Below, piece by piece: positions 10,571 to 20,125 of a stretch of 64,000 bases of DNA; the first letter of the stretch is position 1, and the number at the start of each line of letters is the position of its first letter. The position numbers and the translations under genes are program-made. Source of the DNA: Pyropia yezoensis (Eukaryota > Rhodophyta > Bangiophyceae > Bangiales > Bangiaceae); the NCBI GenBank assembly GCA_009829735.1, contig CM020619.1, forward strand, positions 33,210,283-33,274,282. Direction: 5' to 3'. The notes beneath the pieces were generated by a model that searched no databases, was not told the origin of the DNA, and was given only the letters and a program-made list of their open reading frames with translations.

Positions 10571-13384
10571 CTATTTGGCATCGTACCAGGTGCGCGCGGC
10601 CTTCGCATCCACTGGCAGCTCCACTGACAGTTCCACCCCCTCCAGAGGCGACTTCATCACCCGAGTCACCAGAGGGAGAGCATCGTCCACCGAACCGGTA
10701 GGCCCTTCCAATATGATCTCGTCGTGCACTTGCAGGATGACACGCCAGCCCAGCCGCTGGAGCACTGGATGAGCATGCAGGCCGAGCATCGCCGCCATGA
10801 CCAGGTCCGCCGCGGACCCTTGCAGAGGCGCATTAATCGCCGCGCGCTCCGCGTGCGCAACGGCAACGCGGCGGTCAAAGCTGCCACTACGGCCCCCGCC
10901 GCCGCCCCTGCGCACAGCCCGCTGCACCAGCATGTCGGGCAGGTGCCGGCGGCGGCCAAGGAGGGTCTCCACATAGCCCGTCTCGCGCGCACGCGCAAGG
11001 GTGGACTCCTGCCACGCACGCACCTCGAAGCGGTCCGAGTACCAGCGGGTGACCGTTTCTGTCGCGTCTTTGACAGAGATGCCCCAGTCTTTTGCTAGGC
11101 CGTTCGTGGTTTTCCCATAAGCGATGGAAAAGTTCAGCGTCTTGGCCCGTCGCCGCTCCATTCCAAAGGCGTCCTTGAGGAGCGGCACTGTCTCTGCCCC
11201 CTCGGTGCCGCCACTCTCCCCCTCACCAGCGCTCTCTGCCTCGAGGCGTACGGTGCCATTGGCCACCGCCGCCGCCACATGTGGGTACATGCTGACAGCA
11301 GTGCGGCTGTGAAAGTCCCCGCCCGCAGCAAACGCGTCGAGCATCGACGTGCAGCCGCTGAGATGGGCGAGCAGCCGCAACTCGAGCTGCCCATAGTCCG
11401 CCACGATGAGCGCATTGCCTGGAGCGGCGGTGAAAGCCGACCGAACTTTGTAGAGGTCCTTCTCGAGCGCTGGCTGGTTCTGCAGGTTGGGACGCCGGCA
11501 GCTGAGGCGGCCAGTCTCAGTGTTGATGTTGAGCGATGCGTGGATGCGGCCGTCCGCGTCAGGGTGCAACTGCAGGGGGTTGAGAAAGGAGGTGATCATG
11601 TGGGAGACGGCGCGTGCCTCGCAGAGAGACTCCAGCGCCTCACACGCTTCCGGGTCGGCCGCACCGCCATAGACGGGAGGGGACGCCGAGGGAGAACCGG
11701 CCAGCTGGCGGAGCACCGAGTTGTTTGCCGAAGGGTAGCCCTTCTTGGTGAAGACCGTTGGAATGAAGCCCTGGCTCACCAGCGTCACCTGTCGGATATC
11801 CCGCTTGGGCTTGCGTCCACCGGTGGGGGAGGTGCAGGGCGCGGCTTCGCTGTTTTCCTCCTCTGCAGGGTCACCAGGGCCATCGAAAGACTCGGCGTCA
11901 GCAGCCAAGGTCGGCGACGCGCTTGTCCGCAACGCCGCCTGGTCCACCGCAAACGTATGCTCCTTCGGGAAGCGCACCACGCCCTTGCGAGAGCTGGGAA
12001 AGTGTCCGCCAAACAAGAGCTGCTGCAACTGCCGGTCGCTATGAACATTCATGTAGCGCGCGTCGGGGCAGTGAGCAGAGGCCCAGCGTCGAAACTTTTC
12101 CTCCAATAAAACACGGGACTTGACGGCATCAGCCTCCTTGGTGCGTAGGAGCGGAAGGTCCACCGCAAAGCCCACCCGTTCCATGTCGGTGAGCATCTCA
12201 CCAAAAGGCACAAACATGCTCGTGTACAAGTCCCAGAGGGTGCCACTGCCATCGGCGCACAGGTACTGCCCTTTCAGTCGCGCCCGCAACTCCTTGTAAA
12301 GGCGGAGAGTCAGAGCCGCATCGTGTGTCGCGTAGTCCACCCATTCCACCACCGTCGCCGGGTCCGTCTGGAGAGCCAACGGCGAGGGAACAGAAAGCAT
12401 CTTGCCAATAGCGCCCGACTTGAGCGTCGGCGCCACGCCAAACCGTTCCTCCATGGGCCGCTTGGCCTCGGCCAAGAGTACCTCGCCGAGCGCTCCAAGC
12501 GAGTACTTGAGGCGAGCAGTGCACTCGAGCCGCCCCATGTGCATCGTGTCGCCCGCAAAGCCAGCCGCGTCAATGCCCCCATTCGCCAACACCGCCCGGT
12601 CAAACGAGTAGTTGTGCCACACCTTTGGGTGCGTCGCGTCCTCCAGGTAGTCCCGCAGGTAGTGGAGCGCCGCACCCGGCCCTGTATTGTCCACCCACAG
12701 GTGTGGGCCGGCGCCAAAGTCCACCTCCGCTCCCGCGTAGGCGGTGGCGCAAATGACGCTACCGGCGCCGACGGGGGATTCGACCTTCGGGTTCACGCCC
12801 TCCGTTTCCGTGTCCCACGCGACGGGGGTGCCACTCGATGTGACGGCGGGGGAGTTGAGGACGGCCAATGCGCGCTCCGCCGACCGCTCATCATTGACAA
12901 TCGTGACACCGGGGAAGGCCGAGCGGGGAAGACCGGCGGGGCCCAGGGGCTCGGTTGCCGCATGCCGGCCAGGCCGTGGGGACGGCGTTGGGGCTGCCGC
13001 AACCGGGGCGGCCGCGGCCGTCGCCGGGGCAGTCGCTGCGGCAGGTAGCGCCAGCGGCGACGGCGGTGGCGGCGGTTGTCGCCGAGCAATGACGCCCACC
13101 CCCAGCGGATGCGCCCCCTCCTCCCTCGACCGTGGAGCGGTGACAAGCCATGGGAGCGCCCCTCCGCTGGGCGCAGGGCGGGCCTGAGAGGAAGCAACGG
13201 ACCCAGTCCCCCACCCCCACCGAAGAAGACCAAGCGCAGCAAAACAAGAGCATGCCACAAGCACACCCCAGGCAGCCGCGGGGACCACAACCCACCCACC
13301 ACAGGCGTCAGACAACACGAAAACACCATGTGAATGGGTAAGCGGCCTGTGACAGACGGGACACACCTTCGCCGCCACGTCCAA
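10571..13384 (-). CDS. Plant and protist organellar DNA polymerase (POP), family A
   Basis: Replicative DNA polymerase of plastids and/or mitochondria, related to bacterial Pol I but with its own 3'-5' proofreading domain. In the open frame of about 937 residues the exonuclease motifs are WDTETE (Asp191, Glu193), WHNYSFDRAVL (about 256-266) and YATHD (351-355). The polymerase motifs are A, VADYGQLELR (Asp about 663); B, RRRAKTLNFSIAYGKT (about 743-758); and C, QVHDEI (His-Asp-Glu about 887-889). All expected catalytic residues are present. Residues 65-160 are low-complexity Pro/Ala-rich. Acidic or Gly-rich inserts occur before the polymerase domain, after motif A and before the last helices. 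The frame begins at a TTG and has no ATG before about residue 281, and an in-frame stop lies just upstream, so a 5' exon must supply the start. See the candidate at 13493-13613. Confidence 0.9.
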   Translation of the reverse strand: MDVAAKVCPVCHRPLTHSHGVFVLSDACGGWVVVPAAAWGVLVACSCFAALGLLRWGWGTGSVASSQARPAPSGGALPWLVTAPRSREEGAHPLGVGVIARRQPPPPPSPLALPAAATAPATAAAAPVAAAPTPSPRPGRHAATEPLGPAGLPRSAFPGVTIVNDERSAERALAVLNSPAVTSSGTPVAWDTETEGVNPKVESPVGAGSVICATAYAGAEVDFGAGPHLWVDNTGPGAALHYLRDYLEDATHPKVWHNYSFDRAVLANGGIDAAGFAGDTMHMGRLECTARLKYSLGALGEVLLAEAKRPMEERFGVAPTLKSGAIGKMLSVPSPLALQTDPATVVEWVDYATHDAALTLRLYKELRARLKGQYLCADGSGTLWDLYTSMFVPFGEMLTDMERVGFAVDLPLLRTKEADAVKSRVLLEEKFRRWASAHCPDARYMNVHSDRQLQQLLFGGHFPSSRKGVVRFPKEHTFAVDQAALRTSASPTLAADAESFDGPGDPAEEENSEAAPCTSPTGGRKPKRDIRQVTLVSQGFIPTVFTKKGYPSANNSVLRQLAGSPSASPPVYGGAADPEACEALESLCEARAVSHMITSFLNPLQLHPDADGRIHASLNINTETGRLSCRRPNLQNQPALEKDLYKVRSAFTAAPGNALIVADYGQLELRLLAHLSGCTSMLDAFAAGGDFHSRTAVSMYPHVAAAVANGTVRLEAESAGEGESGGTEGAETVPLLKDAFGMERRRAKTLNFSIAYGKTTNGLAKDWGISVKDATETVTRWYSDRFEVRAWQESTLARARETGYVETLLGRRRHLPDMLVQRAVRRGGGGGRSGSFDRRVAVAHAERAAINAPLQGSAADLVMAAMLGLHAHPVLQRLGWRVILQVHDEIILEGPTGSVDDALPLVTRVMKSPLEGVELSVELPVDAKAARTWYDAK

Positions 13385-13492
13385 GCGCCCTCCACCACCC
13401 TGAGCAGTCCCTCCCGCCCATTAACCGCCCCCACATCAAACCACTTCCCACTGCAACTCTCCAAAAAAAAAAAAGGGAACGTACAGCTACAC

Positions 13493-13613
13493 CTGCAAAG
13501 GCTGACGCACTCGCCGACCGCACCGCCCCCCCTGAGCTGGAGCCGCCTGCCCCCCGACGTGGCGCAGGAGCCCACGCCGGCCGCCACAGCACCCCCGCTG
13601 CCGGCACCCGCAT
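13493..13613 (-). CDS. Candidate first coding exon of the organellar DNA polymerase (transit peptide)
   Basis: The polymerase frame lacks its own ATG. Upstream on the same strand, the ATG at 13613 opens a frame beginning MRVPAAGVLWRPAWAPAPRR and continuing through an Arg/Ser/Ala-rich, acid-free stretch, typical of an organellar targeting peptide. It runs into CAG|GTGTAG, a plausible donor whose intron would start at 13492. Acceptor AGs that keep the polymerase frame open occur with exon starts at 13410 and 13389, giving an intron of 82 or 103 nt. A 12-T tract lies inside the intron. The joining is inference; the acceptor is not certain. Confidence 0.4.
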
Positions 13614-13958
13614 GTGCGCGGCCTACCCGCCACGCGCGCGCGCGCCCCGCCGCCACCCAGGCGGCGGTGGGGACAGCCAGCAATAGCAGCAGCTTGCCCC
13701 GGCTTAACCCCCCCTCACCACAGGCTCACCGCCCAAGATGCCGAGGTGGCCCCGGAGATGGGAGCGGCAGTGACAAAAACACTCGTTCCGCGGCCGTCAC
13801 GCCCGACCTCACGGCCCCCGCGTGGATCAGTGACTTGGGCAAGGGGATGGAGACGCGGCGACTCACACTCGTGAGGGCATATGCATTACCCACCGACGTG
13901 GACTAACGGGAAAACCCAAACCATGCCACAATTAGCGAAGGTCTTCTACACAAATATT
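13614..13958. other. 5' flank of the DNA polymerase gene
   Basis: GC-rich sequence upstream of the putative polymerase start codon. It contains alternating GC runs (CGCGCGCGCG near 13633) and no recognisable gene. It should hold the polymerase promoter on the minus strand, but I cannot point to a motif. Confidence 0.35.
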
Positions 13959-14073
13959 GTGCGTCCCGCAAAAAGTGGACGTGCACGGGTCGTGCACTGC
14001 CGGTTTGATTGGTCCAGTGGCCGATAATTTACATGATCACGACACGAGCACGTCCACTTTTTACGGGACGCAC
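13959..14073. mobile_element. 115-bp MITE with 26-bp terminal inverted repeats
   Basis: The ends 13959-13984 and 14048-14073 are reverse complements with one mismatch in 26 (they begin GTGCGTCCCG and carry an AAAAAGTGGACG core). Only about 63 bp lie between them and there is no coding capacity, so this is a miniature inverted-repeat element. The inverted-repeat pattern and the AT-rich flanks fit a Tc1/mariner-type parent. A related terminus occurs at 14881-14900. Confidence 0.75.
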
Positions 14074-14083
14074 TATATGAGAT

Positions 14084-14127
14084 GCATGCTTGTACTTTGG
14101 CTTGGGCATGCTTGTACTTTGGCTTGG
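14084..14127 (+). repeat. Two perfect tandem copies of a 22-bp unit
   Basis: The units 14084-14105 and 14106-14127 are identical (they start GCATGCTTGTAC and end GGCTTGG). They lie 10 bp beyond the MITE. Confidence 0.85.
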
Positions 14128-15543
14128 GGATTAATATCACGCCCCCGCATGTGATGTAATGTCACGTATTTCGCGTGATCTCATGCGTGATTTAGCACGT
14201 GATCATACGTCACGCCTAGGCCGCAAAGTAGGCTTGTGCTGCACGCCCAGGGCGTGCACTTAGCTGAACGCCTCGGGCGGGATTACGCGTGTTTTAGGGC
14301 GTGTCACACCTACACGCCCGAGATTTCGGGGCGTGCACTAGGGCGGGATCGTACTTTCAATTGACTCGCATACAGTCTGATACTTCGCATCACGCAATGA
14401 AGCCCTAATTGAATGGTCGTCAAGGGCCCATGCCAGAGAGGCCATCCAGTTCTGTATACCGGGCGGGAGCAATGCTACGTGCATCCAGACTGGGATTGCC
14501 TGCGCCCAGCTCATGCACATGTCGTGGTTGTCGTGGGGCCTTCGAGGCTGTCGCGCCGGACGTGGCATTCTGCTTTCTCGCTTTTTTGGCGCAGTGGGGG
14601 CCAAAGCAGGCGTGTCAGCTCCACGGGCGCCGCCACAAGTGACTGTGGCCAGTGCGCCCGATTCTGACAGATAAAGTCTGGCACGACCCAAACAACCACC
14701 GGAAGCTGAAGTCAATGGTGGTAGAGCTTGTTCTTTATTTGCACTCGTCTGGTAAAATTGTGTTAAGTTCTTGGGGCATGCAGGGCGTGAAGAACTTTTG
14801 AGGGCGTGCTTAAGGCGTGTTTAGGCCGTCTCATGACGGTAGCCAGAAAAGTGCACGTCTCCGACAAGAGACAGGATTACTGTGCATCCCCCAAAAAGTA
14901 GCTCATGTATGTTGTCATGCGTGACATGCGATGCAACATGTTTCGTGCACGACAGCGGCATGTCAAAAATACAACCACTCGAGCACTTCACTCTACACGT
15001 TCAGAAGTGTAAGCAGGTGGGCGATCCACATGAAGCTTCGTACGAAAATGCATCAGGAATGCACAGATCTGGAACATGAAGAGGTACACTACGTACTAGA
15101 ATCTACTTTAATACTATTGCATATCCAAGAACCAACCAAGCCAATGGCGGGAGATGTTTAGTTTCTTCGCTAATTGGTTGCCATTTCAGCTGACGGCTGA
15201 ACAGGGACGTCGGACGTCGGCCACCGTCGTCGACACCACCGTTGTCGTCACCGTCTTCTTCCCGCCGGGCGTCCCCGTGACGAGGGCACCCCCACCAGCC
15301 GACCTCGGCGCATGCTCCCCCCTCCAGCCCCGATCAACTTCCCACCCACTCCCAACCCGATCGCCGACTGCGCTCCAGCCATAAGAATGAGCCATGAGAC
15401 AGGTGCCTCATGGTGGGAATCATTGGTGGGGGGCCATTAGATATGTGTGGAACGCTGGTGCCCTGCCGCACCGCATGATCTGCGCGTGATGCAATTAATT
15501 CTGACAATGCTCGAGTGATGCGGCATGCCAATGTTTTATTTTT
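14128..15543. other. No gene recognised; clustered CGTGA/GGCGTG motifs
   Basis: From 14135 to 14345, and again at 14775-14835, the hexamer GGCGTG, its complement CACGCC and CGTGAT/ATCACG variants recur about every 10-20 bp in both orientations. A transposon-like terminus (TGTGCATCCCCC) lies at 14881-14892. No gene is supported. Pyrimidine-rich sequence fills 15240-15380, upstream of the next gene. Confidence 0.45.
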
Positions 15544-17143
15544 ATGATGTCCTGGATCTGGTCGAAAAATGCAGCAGATGGTGCTCCCACCTTTCCCTCT
15601 CCCGCCCAGGTGCCCGGTGTCGGCCATCCAGATGCAGCCGCCGGCGCTGGCGTGACAGGTCCGAAGACACCTGCGTGCGGGGCGTGCGGCTACCAGAAGA
15701 TTGGTGCCCACGGGAAGGGGCACTTTTTTGGCCAGTGCGCTGTGGTGGCAGGAAACCTGCAGTGCGCGAGCACCTTGACTGCTGGCCACTTTTTTTACAC
15801 CGGGGCGCATTGCCAAAACCAGCACTGCGTGTGCCGTATGATGTACGTTCATGTGTACATACTTTTTATTTCTGTGGCGGTAAGATGAGGGCGCATGGTG
15901 AGATATCGCTATAGCAGCTTGTTGACCAGTTCATTTTTCTACGCACTGGGTACGCTTCTCTGTGTTGTTTTTTTTACTGTCGTTTGTGTTTGTTCGTTGT
16001 GACATTTTATTATTGTTGCCTGCTGTGCTTCTGTGTAGGTGTCCCAAGTGCCGCCGTCCGGGTCACACGCAGAAGACAATTGCGCTGGACCCCAGGCTTT
16101 TCAAGCGCGTCATAACAGAGAAAGGCGTCTCCTTCAACAAGAAGGGACACAAGCGCCTGGAATATTCCAACTATGTTTGCCAGGGCTCTACGCCGGCCTT
16201 CTTCCTCGCAGAAGTTCAGAGGGTTCGCGCGATGTACGCCGAAGAGGACGCGGCGCTGAATCAGACGGCCAGCGAACGGGCGGGGCTCGTGTCGAACATT
16301 GTTGGAGCGGTCGCCCCCGTCACCACGACGGTGTCTACCCTACATTCACTGGGGTCTTCGGCGTCCGGGTTGGCGACGCCCAATTTAGTGGCAACTGGCG
16401 AGCAGGCGCGTTTGGCCGACTCTGGGCTCTCCGCCTGTGCCTCTGCGCTGGGTGGAGCCATTTCGGCCGCTACCGGCCGCTCCAGCGGCATCATTGACGA
16501 TCTTGCACCGGCAGCGGCCCTGGCAAATTTACACGGCGCCGAAGCCGCCGCCCAGCGGGTGGAAGCGAAGCGGCTGAGCCAGTCGGCTCTGTCTCTCTCA
16601 GCCCCCAGTGGTTCTCACCGCATGTATGTTGATTTATCTTTTCTTTTTTACTTCTGCTTGGCGGAGGAACGGGTCTGATGGAGGTGCTGTGCGGACAAGA
16701 CACTGACTGTTGCGACCAGAGTGCTATCTATTCTTTTCCACTGGCTTTGATTGTCTCCACGGTGGTTCTGTCGACTTGGTTTGTTCTGTTTGCCTGGCGA
16801 TCGTCGTGACATCAGTGCGGAGCGACGGGCTAAGTACGACGCTGAGATCTTGAGAGCGGCGGCAGGGGCCGACGTTCCTCCCGTGGCGCCTTTCCCTGCT
16901 CGTCTGCGCCTGTCACCGGCAGAGTCCGCTATTGATCTGACTGAGTTTATTTTCGGTGATGAGCAGAGCGGGGAGCGAGTATCTTCTTTGGCCGTGGTGA
17001 CGACCGCCGCGACCAAGTTTGGTATCCGTGGGTCGACTTTGAGTGGGTCGGGTGACGTTGGTCTGTTGACAAGCCAGCTGCTCGATGGTGTGGAAGAGAA
17101 GGCCGATGCTCGGTCCAGCTACGAAGCGAGCTGTCATGACTGA
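15544..17143 (+). CDS. Unrecognised Cys-rich protein in three exons
   Basis: I do not recognise this family. Three open blocks join in phase: exon 1 15544-15842, exon 2 16039-16623, exon 3 16816-17143, total 1212 nt (403 residues plus stop). Intron 1 (196 nt) runs from GTACGT to a TGTGTAG acceptor. Intron 2 (192 nt) runs from GTATGT to CATCAG, with T-rich sequence inside. Exon 1 and the start of exon 2 form a probable zinc-binding region: PACGACGYQK, HFFGQC, LQC, HCQNQHCVC, then CPKCRRPGH. Exon 2 continues with a basic stretch (ALDPRLFKRVITEKG, NKKGHKRLEY), a helical AEVQRVRAMYAEED and then a long Ala/Ser/Thr/Gly-rich linker. Exon 3 has ERRAKYDAEIL and DLTEFIFGDE. A nuclear, nucleic-acid-binding role is possible but not shown. 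The ATG at 15544 (or 15547) is the first in frame; an earlier exon cannot be excluded. Confidence 0.6.
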
Positions 17144-17262
17144 ATCCGCGCACTGCGCGAGAAGAGCACGTGAGATCGGGTGCTCGTGGCTGTTTCTGCG
17201 TTTGCTACTTTTTTTTTATTGCTCCATCTTTTCTCTTTTTCCTTGCTTTCGGTCGATAAAAT

Positions 17263-17731
17263 TGTGGCAAAAACCACAAGCACACACGGCACCCAAGTTG
17301 GGGCGGGGTGCCAGGGCTGCCTCCCGTGTCGGGGGAACCGGAAGAAGTGCAAGTCGCACACACTCTGTCCCTGTTGTGGGGCAAACCCCCCACGGACAAA
17401 CAAGAGGATGGTGTGTGGTCCAACAGTTTCTTGGTCGGGACGGGGACGCAGGGCCAAGCCCCGCTGTCCCTCCCCTTATCCCCCCAGGGTCCACTCAGAA
17501 TCTCGCCACTCAGAATCTCCCACCCCAGCACCTGCCCACCGGGCCACACGAAAATTCAAGACGATAAATGCAGAAAACCCTCAAATCCAAGTTGGATTTA
17601 CTACTAAGCTAACTATCCCAAACTTAGGGAATATGGACCCAAATGCAGGGGGAGGAACGGATCAGGCTAGTGGCCTGCCGCCCCTTGCATGGCACGTGTT
17701 GCCCCCCTACCTGGGGGTCAATACTGCCACA
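17263..17731 (-). repeat. A1 3' LTR (469 bp)
   Basis: Bounded by the inverted ends TGTGGCA and TGCCACA. A direct copy of 25773-26241 with about two differences. It is preceded, in the element's sense, by the polypurine tract at 17732-17744. Confidence 0.92.
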
Positions 17732-17744
17732 CTCCCCTCTCCTC
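17732..17744 (-). other. A1 polypurine tract
   Basis: The minus strand reads GAGGAGAGGGGAG directly against the 3' LTR, the usual primer for plus-strand synthesis. A 14-bp palindrome (GTGCGTAAACGCAC, 17778-17791) lies close by. Confidence 0.85.
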
Positions 17745-18069
17745 AGTTCCGACCGACCCGGTCGGCCCTGTGAGGGGGTGCGTAAACGCACGTCTCGGCG
17801 TTGGGGGCGCGACTTGCTGTCCCCCAGCGTGTGCGTAACGCGGATGTGGAGGCGGTCACGTTGACCGCCCCTCTCCTCAAGCTTGCCCACTCGGCAGCTT
17901 GCTTTCTTCAGTTCACACTTCACCTTCACCACCACCTCCTTTTCACTTTCCACTGGGCCGCCCCACGCTGGGGAGGCCACCCGTATACCCACGATCCGAG
18001 TCCCCCTCAACTCGAGGCGGGTCTCGTGCTGCGATAGCCAGAGCTTCTCTCCCCAACTTGGGGAGAGTC
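17745..18069 (+). promoter_or_regulatory. Putative leader/promoter of the A1 antisense ORF
   Basis: Sequence between the 3' LTR and the antisense ORF. From about 17900 to 17960 it is strongly pyrimidine-rich (repeated CTTCACC, CACCACCTCC), resembling the pyrimidine patches at plant core promoters. An antisense protein cannot be made from the genomic RNA, so a promoter here or in the LTR's opposite strand is required if it is expressed. This is inference. Confidence 0.35.
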
Positions 18070-20014
18070 ATGGCGACTCCGGGAGTGGAGACGGACTCTC
18101 TTGACGAGCGCATGGAGGACACCTCCTACGGTGCAGCACCCGCCGGGACTTCCGGCGGGGGCTCCGCGATTGCTCCGGGGGATGGGACTCCCGCGTCACC
18201 CGGCTTTGGGTTGACGGCGGGATCTCCCCCGGAGGCGGGACAAGTTGTCCCGCGTGAGGCCTTGGGGCGGTGGTTACACCCCGCTTGGCCTCTTTATGAG
18301 GAGGGGTTGACTGTTCTTCGCTGTGGCCGACTTGGCGCAGCGATGGGCCGGGTATGGGACCGCCTACGGGAGAAGTATCCCCGTAGGGTCGGGTTCCCGG
18401 CCGGCTTCAGGACGGACCAGTTTTGCCTTCCTGGACGACGAGGAGGTTGAAGACGTCCAACGTGCCAAGGCCATGGTGGACCGCGGGGGAACTATCCCGG
18501 GTCCCGGCGACTTGCCGACCTTCACGTGGGACGCTGTGGCAGCTCGCCCACCGTACCTCCACGAGGCCGATCCGCACACTCATCACTTTGATGAGCGGAT
18601 GGAGAAAGACTTCCGGCGAGGTCCCTACTTGGTGACCTCGGCTCAACTTGAGTTTCCTCAACAGTCTGCTGCCAGTAAGGAGCAGTACTATCCGAAGAAG
18701 CCCGAGTGGTGGCCTCAAGTTGAGGTCCCCTACGGGTTCCCGGCGTTGTTGCCCCGGTTGCTTGACCACTTCGACTCCGTCATGTTGACGGCTGCCCCTG
18801 ATCACCTGGTGTGGGCCATGTTGGCCACCCAGTGGCTCCTCGAGGTCATGTCGACCTGGGTGTCCTGTGTTCAGCGGCGGGGGATGCTCTGGCATCTCCC
18901 CCTCCGGCTCATCCAGGGTTTGGAACAGCTCACCCCTCAGCTAGTTGCTGAGGGGTGCTCATCAGGACAATTCACTCTACTTGAGGAGATGCTCCGGCTC
19001 CATAAGTTTATCGAGTGGGAGAGCATTGAGCACAAGTTGCGCCGCCCCACTCGTGGGCCCAAGGACGATGGCCCACTTCGCCAGTTCGTGTGGGTCGCTC
19101 GTGAACTTCACGACGGCCGTGTGGTCCTACGAGAGGGGTTGGGCATCGGGGACTACCCGTATGCCCCGGGGGTGGATCGCCACACTGCGCCACCCCCGGA
19201 CAAGCCCATAGTTATGGCCGTGCCGTCCTATGATGACCACATGACTCAACCCACTGCGGGAGCCCCAAGTCGGGGTCGCAGTTACACCCGGGTACCGCCA
19301 CCTCGGCGGGCCCCTCCGCTTTCTCCGGTTCCTTTCCAACCTCACGGGAACATCCCGATCAGCGTGGCCGTGGAGTCTTCCACCCCGGTGTCCCCCAACT
19401 TGGGGGCCACCCTCCTGACGGTATACCCCAAGTTGGTGTTGCCGCCCACGCCTCTAACCTCAGAGATGATGATCACCACGTTGGTGCGCACTATTTCCTG
19501 GTTGGCCGCGTCGACCGCAACCCTACAGAGTTCCGAGACTCCTCAACTTGAGGAGCGCGTTCGTACTGCAGTAGCGACCGCGAGTTGCGAGTCGGTGGCG
19601 GAGTTTATGACAGCCGAGTTGGCTCGTATTGGGGCTATTATGCCCCAGCCAGCCCCACTTTAGCGTGGCAAACGTCGCGCGAGCCGGGCATACTCGCCTC
19701 CTCGCCGTCGTCGCCGACACTCTCGGCGCTCTCCCTCCGTGTCGGAAGACGAGTTGTCTTACTCCGTCTCGGAGTCCTCTACCCCGTCGGAGACGGAGTC
19801 TGTCCAGCGTCTGCGTCGCAAACTTGCGCGCAAGACCAGGCAGAAGAGTGGCCACGGTCGGCGCCACTTGCGCGACCGTGAGGGGCGCGACGGTTCCGAC
19901 TTGGAGCCGCCGCCCCCTCCAACGAGTGGAGACCGTTATCGGCCTGGGTCTCGCCGCTCGCCTCCACGGGAGGGCGAGGGCCGTGGAGTGGGAGAGTCTA
20001 GCATGCGTGCCTAG
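18070..20014 (+). CDS. A1 antisense ORF region (protein of unknown function, opposite to gag-pol)
   Basis: A coding region of about 1.9 kb on the strand opposite to gag and pol, converging with pol. It has about two breaks. Parts in order: a short N-terminal region with an acidic MEDTS stretch; a segment with HPAWPLYEEGL and VWDRLREKYPRRVGF; the central domain (about 18707-19042) with PEWWPQVEVPYGFP, a hydrophobic helix, CVQRRGMLWHLP and FTLLEEMLRLHKFIEWESI; a proline-rich linker; a helical block (SEMMITTLVRTISWLAAS); and a tail rich in Arg and Ser with an acidic VSEDE stretch. Its central domain resembles that of the B-family antisense ORF. Antisense extra ORFs between pol and the 3' LTR are known in some plant Ty3/gypsy lineages. 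I recognise no named domain. It is present in A2 too (41110-43052). Confidence 0.65.
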
Positions 20015-20125
20015 TTGGCAGCTGCCTTTGTTGTGAGAGTGTGAGGGTTAGGGCTGTAGTTAAAAGCCACTCTGCGTACCACTTCGACTTGAAGCACTCT
20101 CGTGGCACTGTTGCTCGGCCTTCCC

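Noticed and set aside
11279-12109. 276-codon plus frame inside the DNA polymerase region
   Set aside because: Same shadow effect; the minus strand carries all catalytic motifs.
12323-13048. 241-codon frame on plus, opposite to the DNA polymerase
   Set aside because: A shadow of the polymerase gene's third-base GC preference. Its translation has no motif.
18070-20014. Antisense frame as a mere shadow of a sense gene
   Set aside because: No sense-strand coding region lies under it: pol ends at 20126, and protein-like motifs with a related counterpart in family B occur only on this strand.
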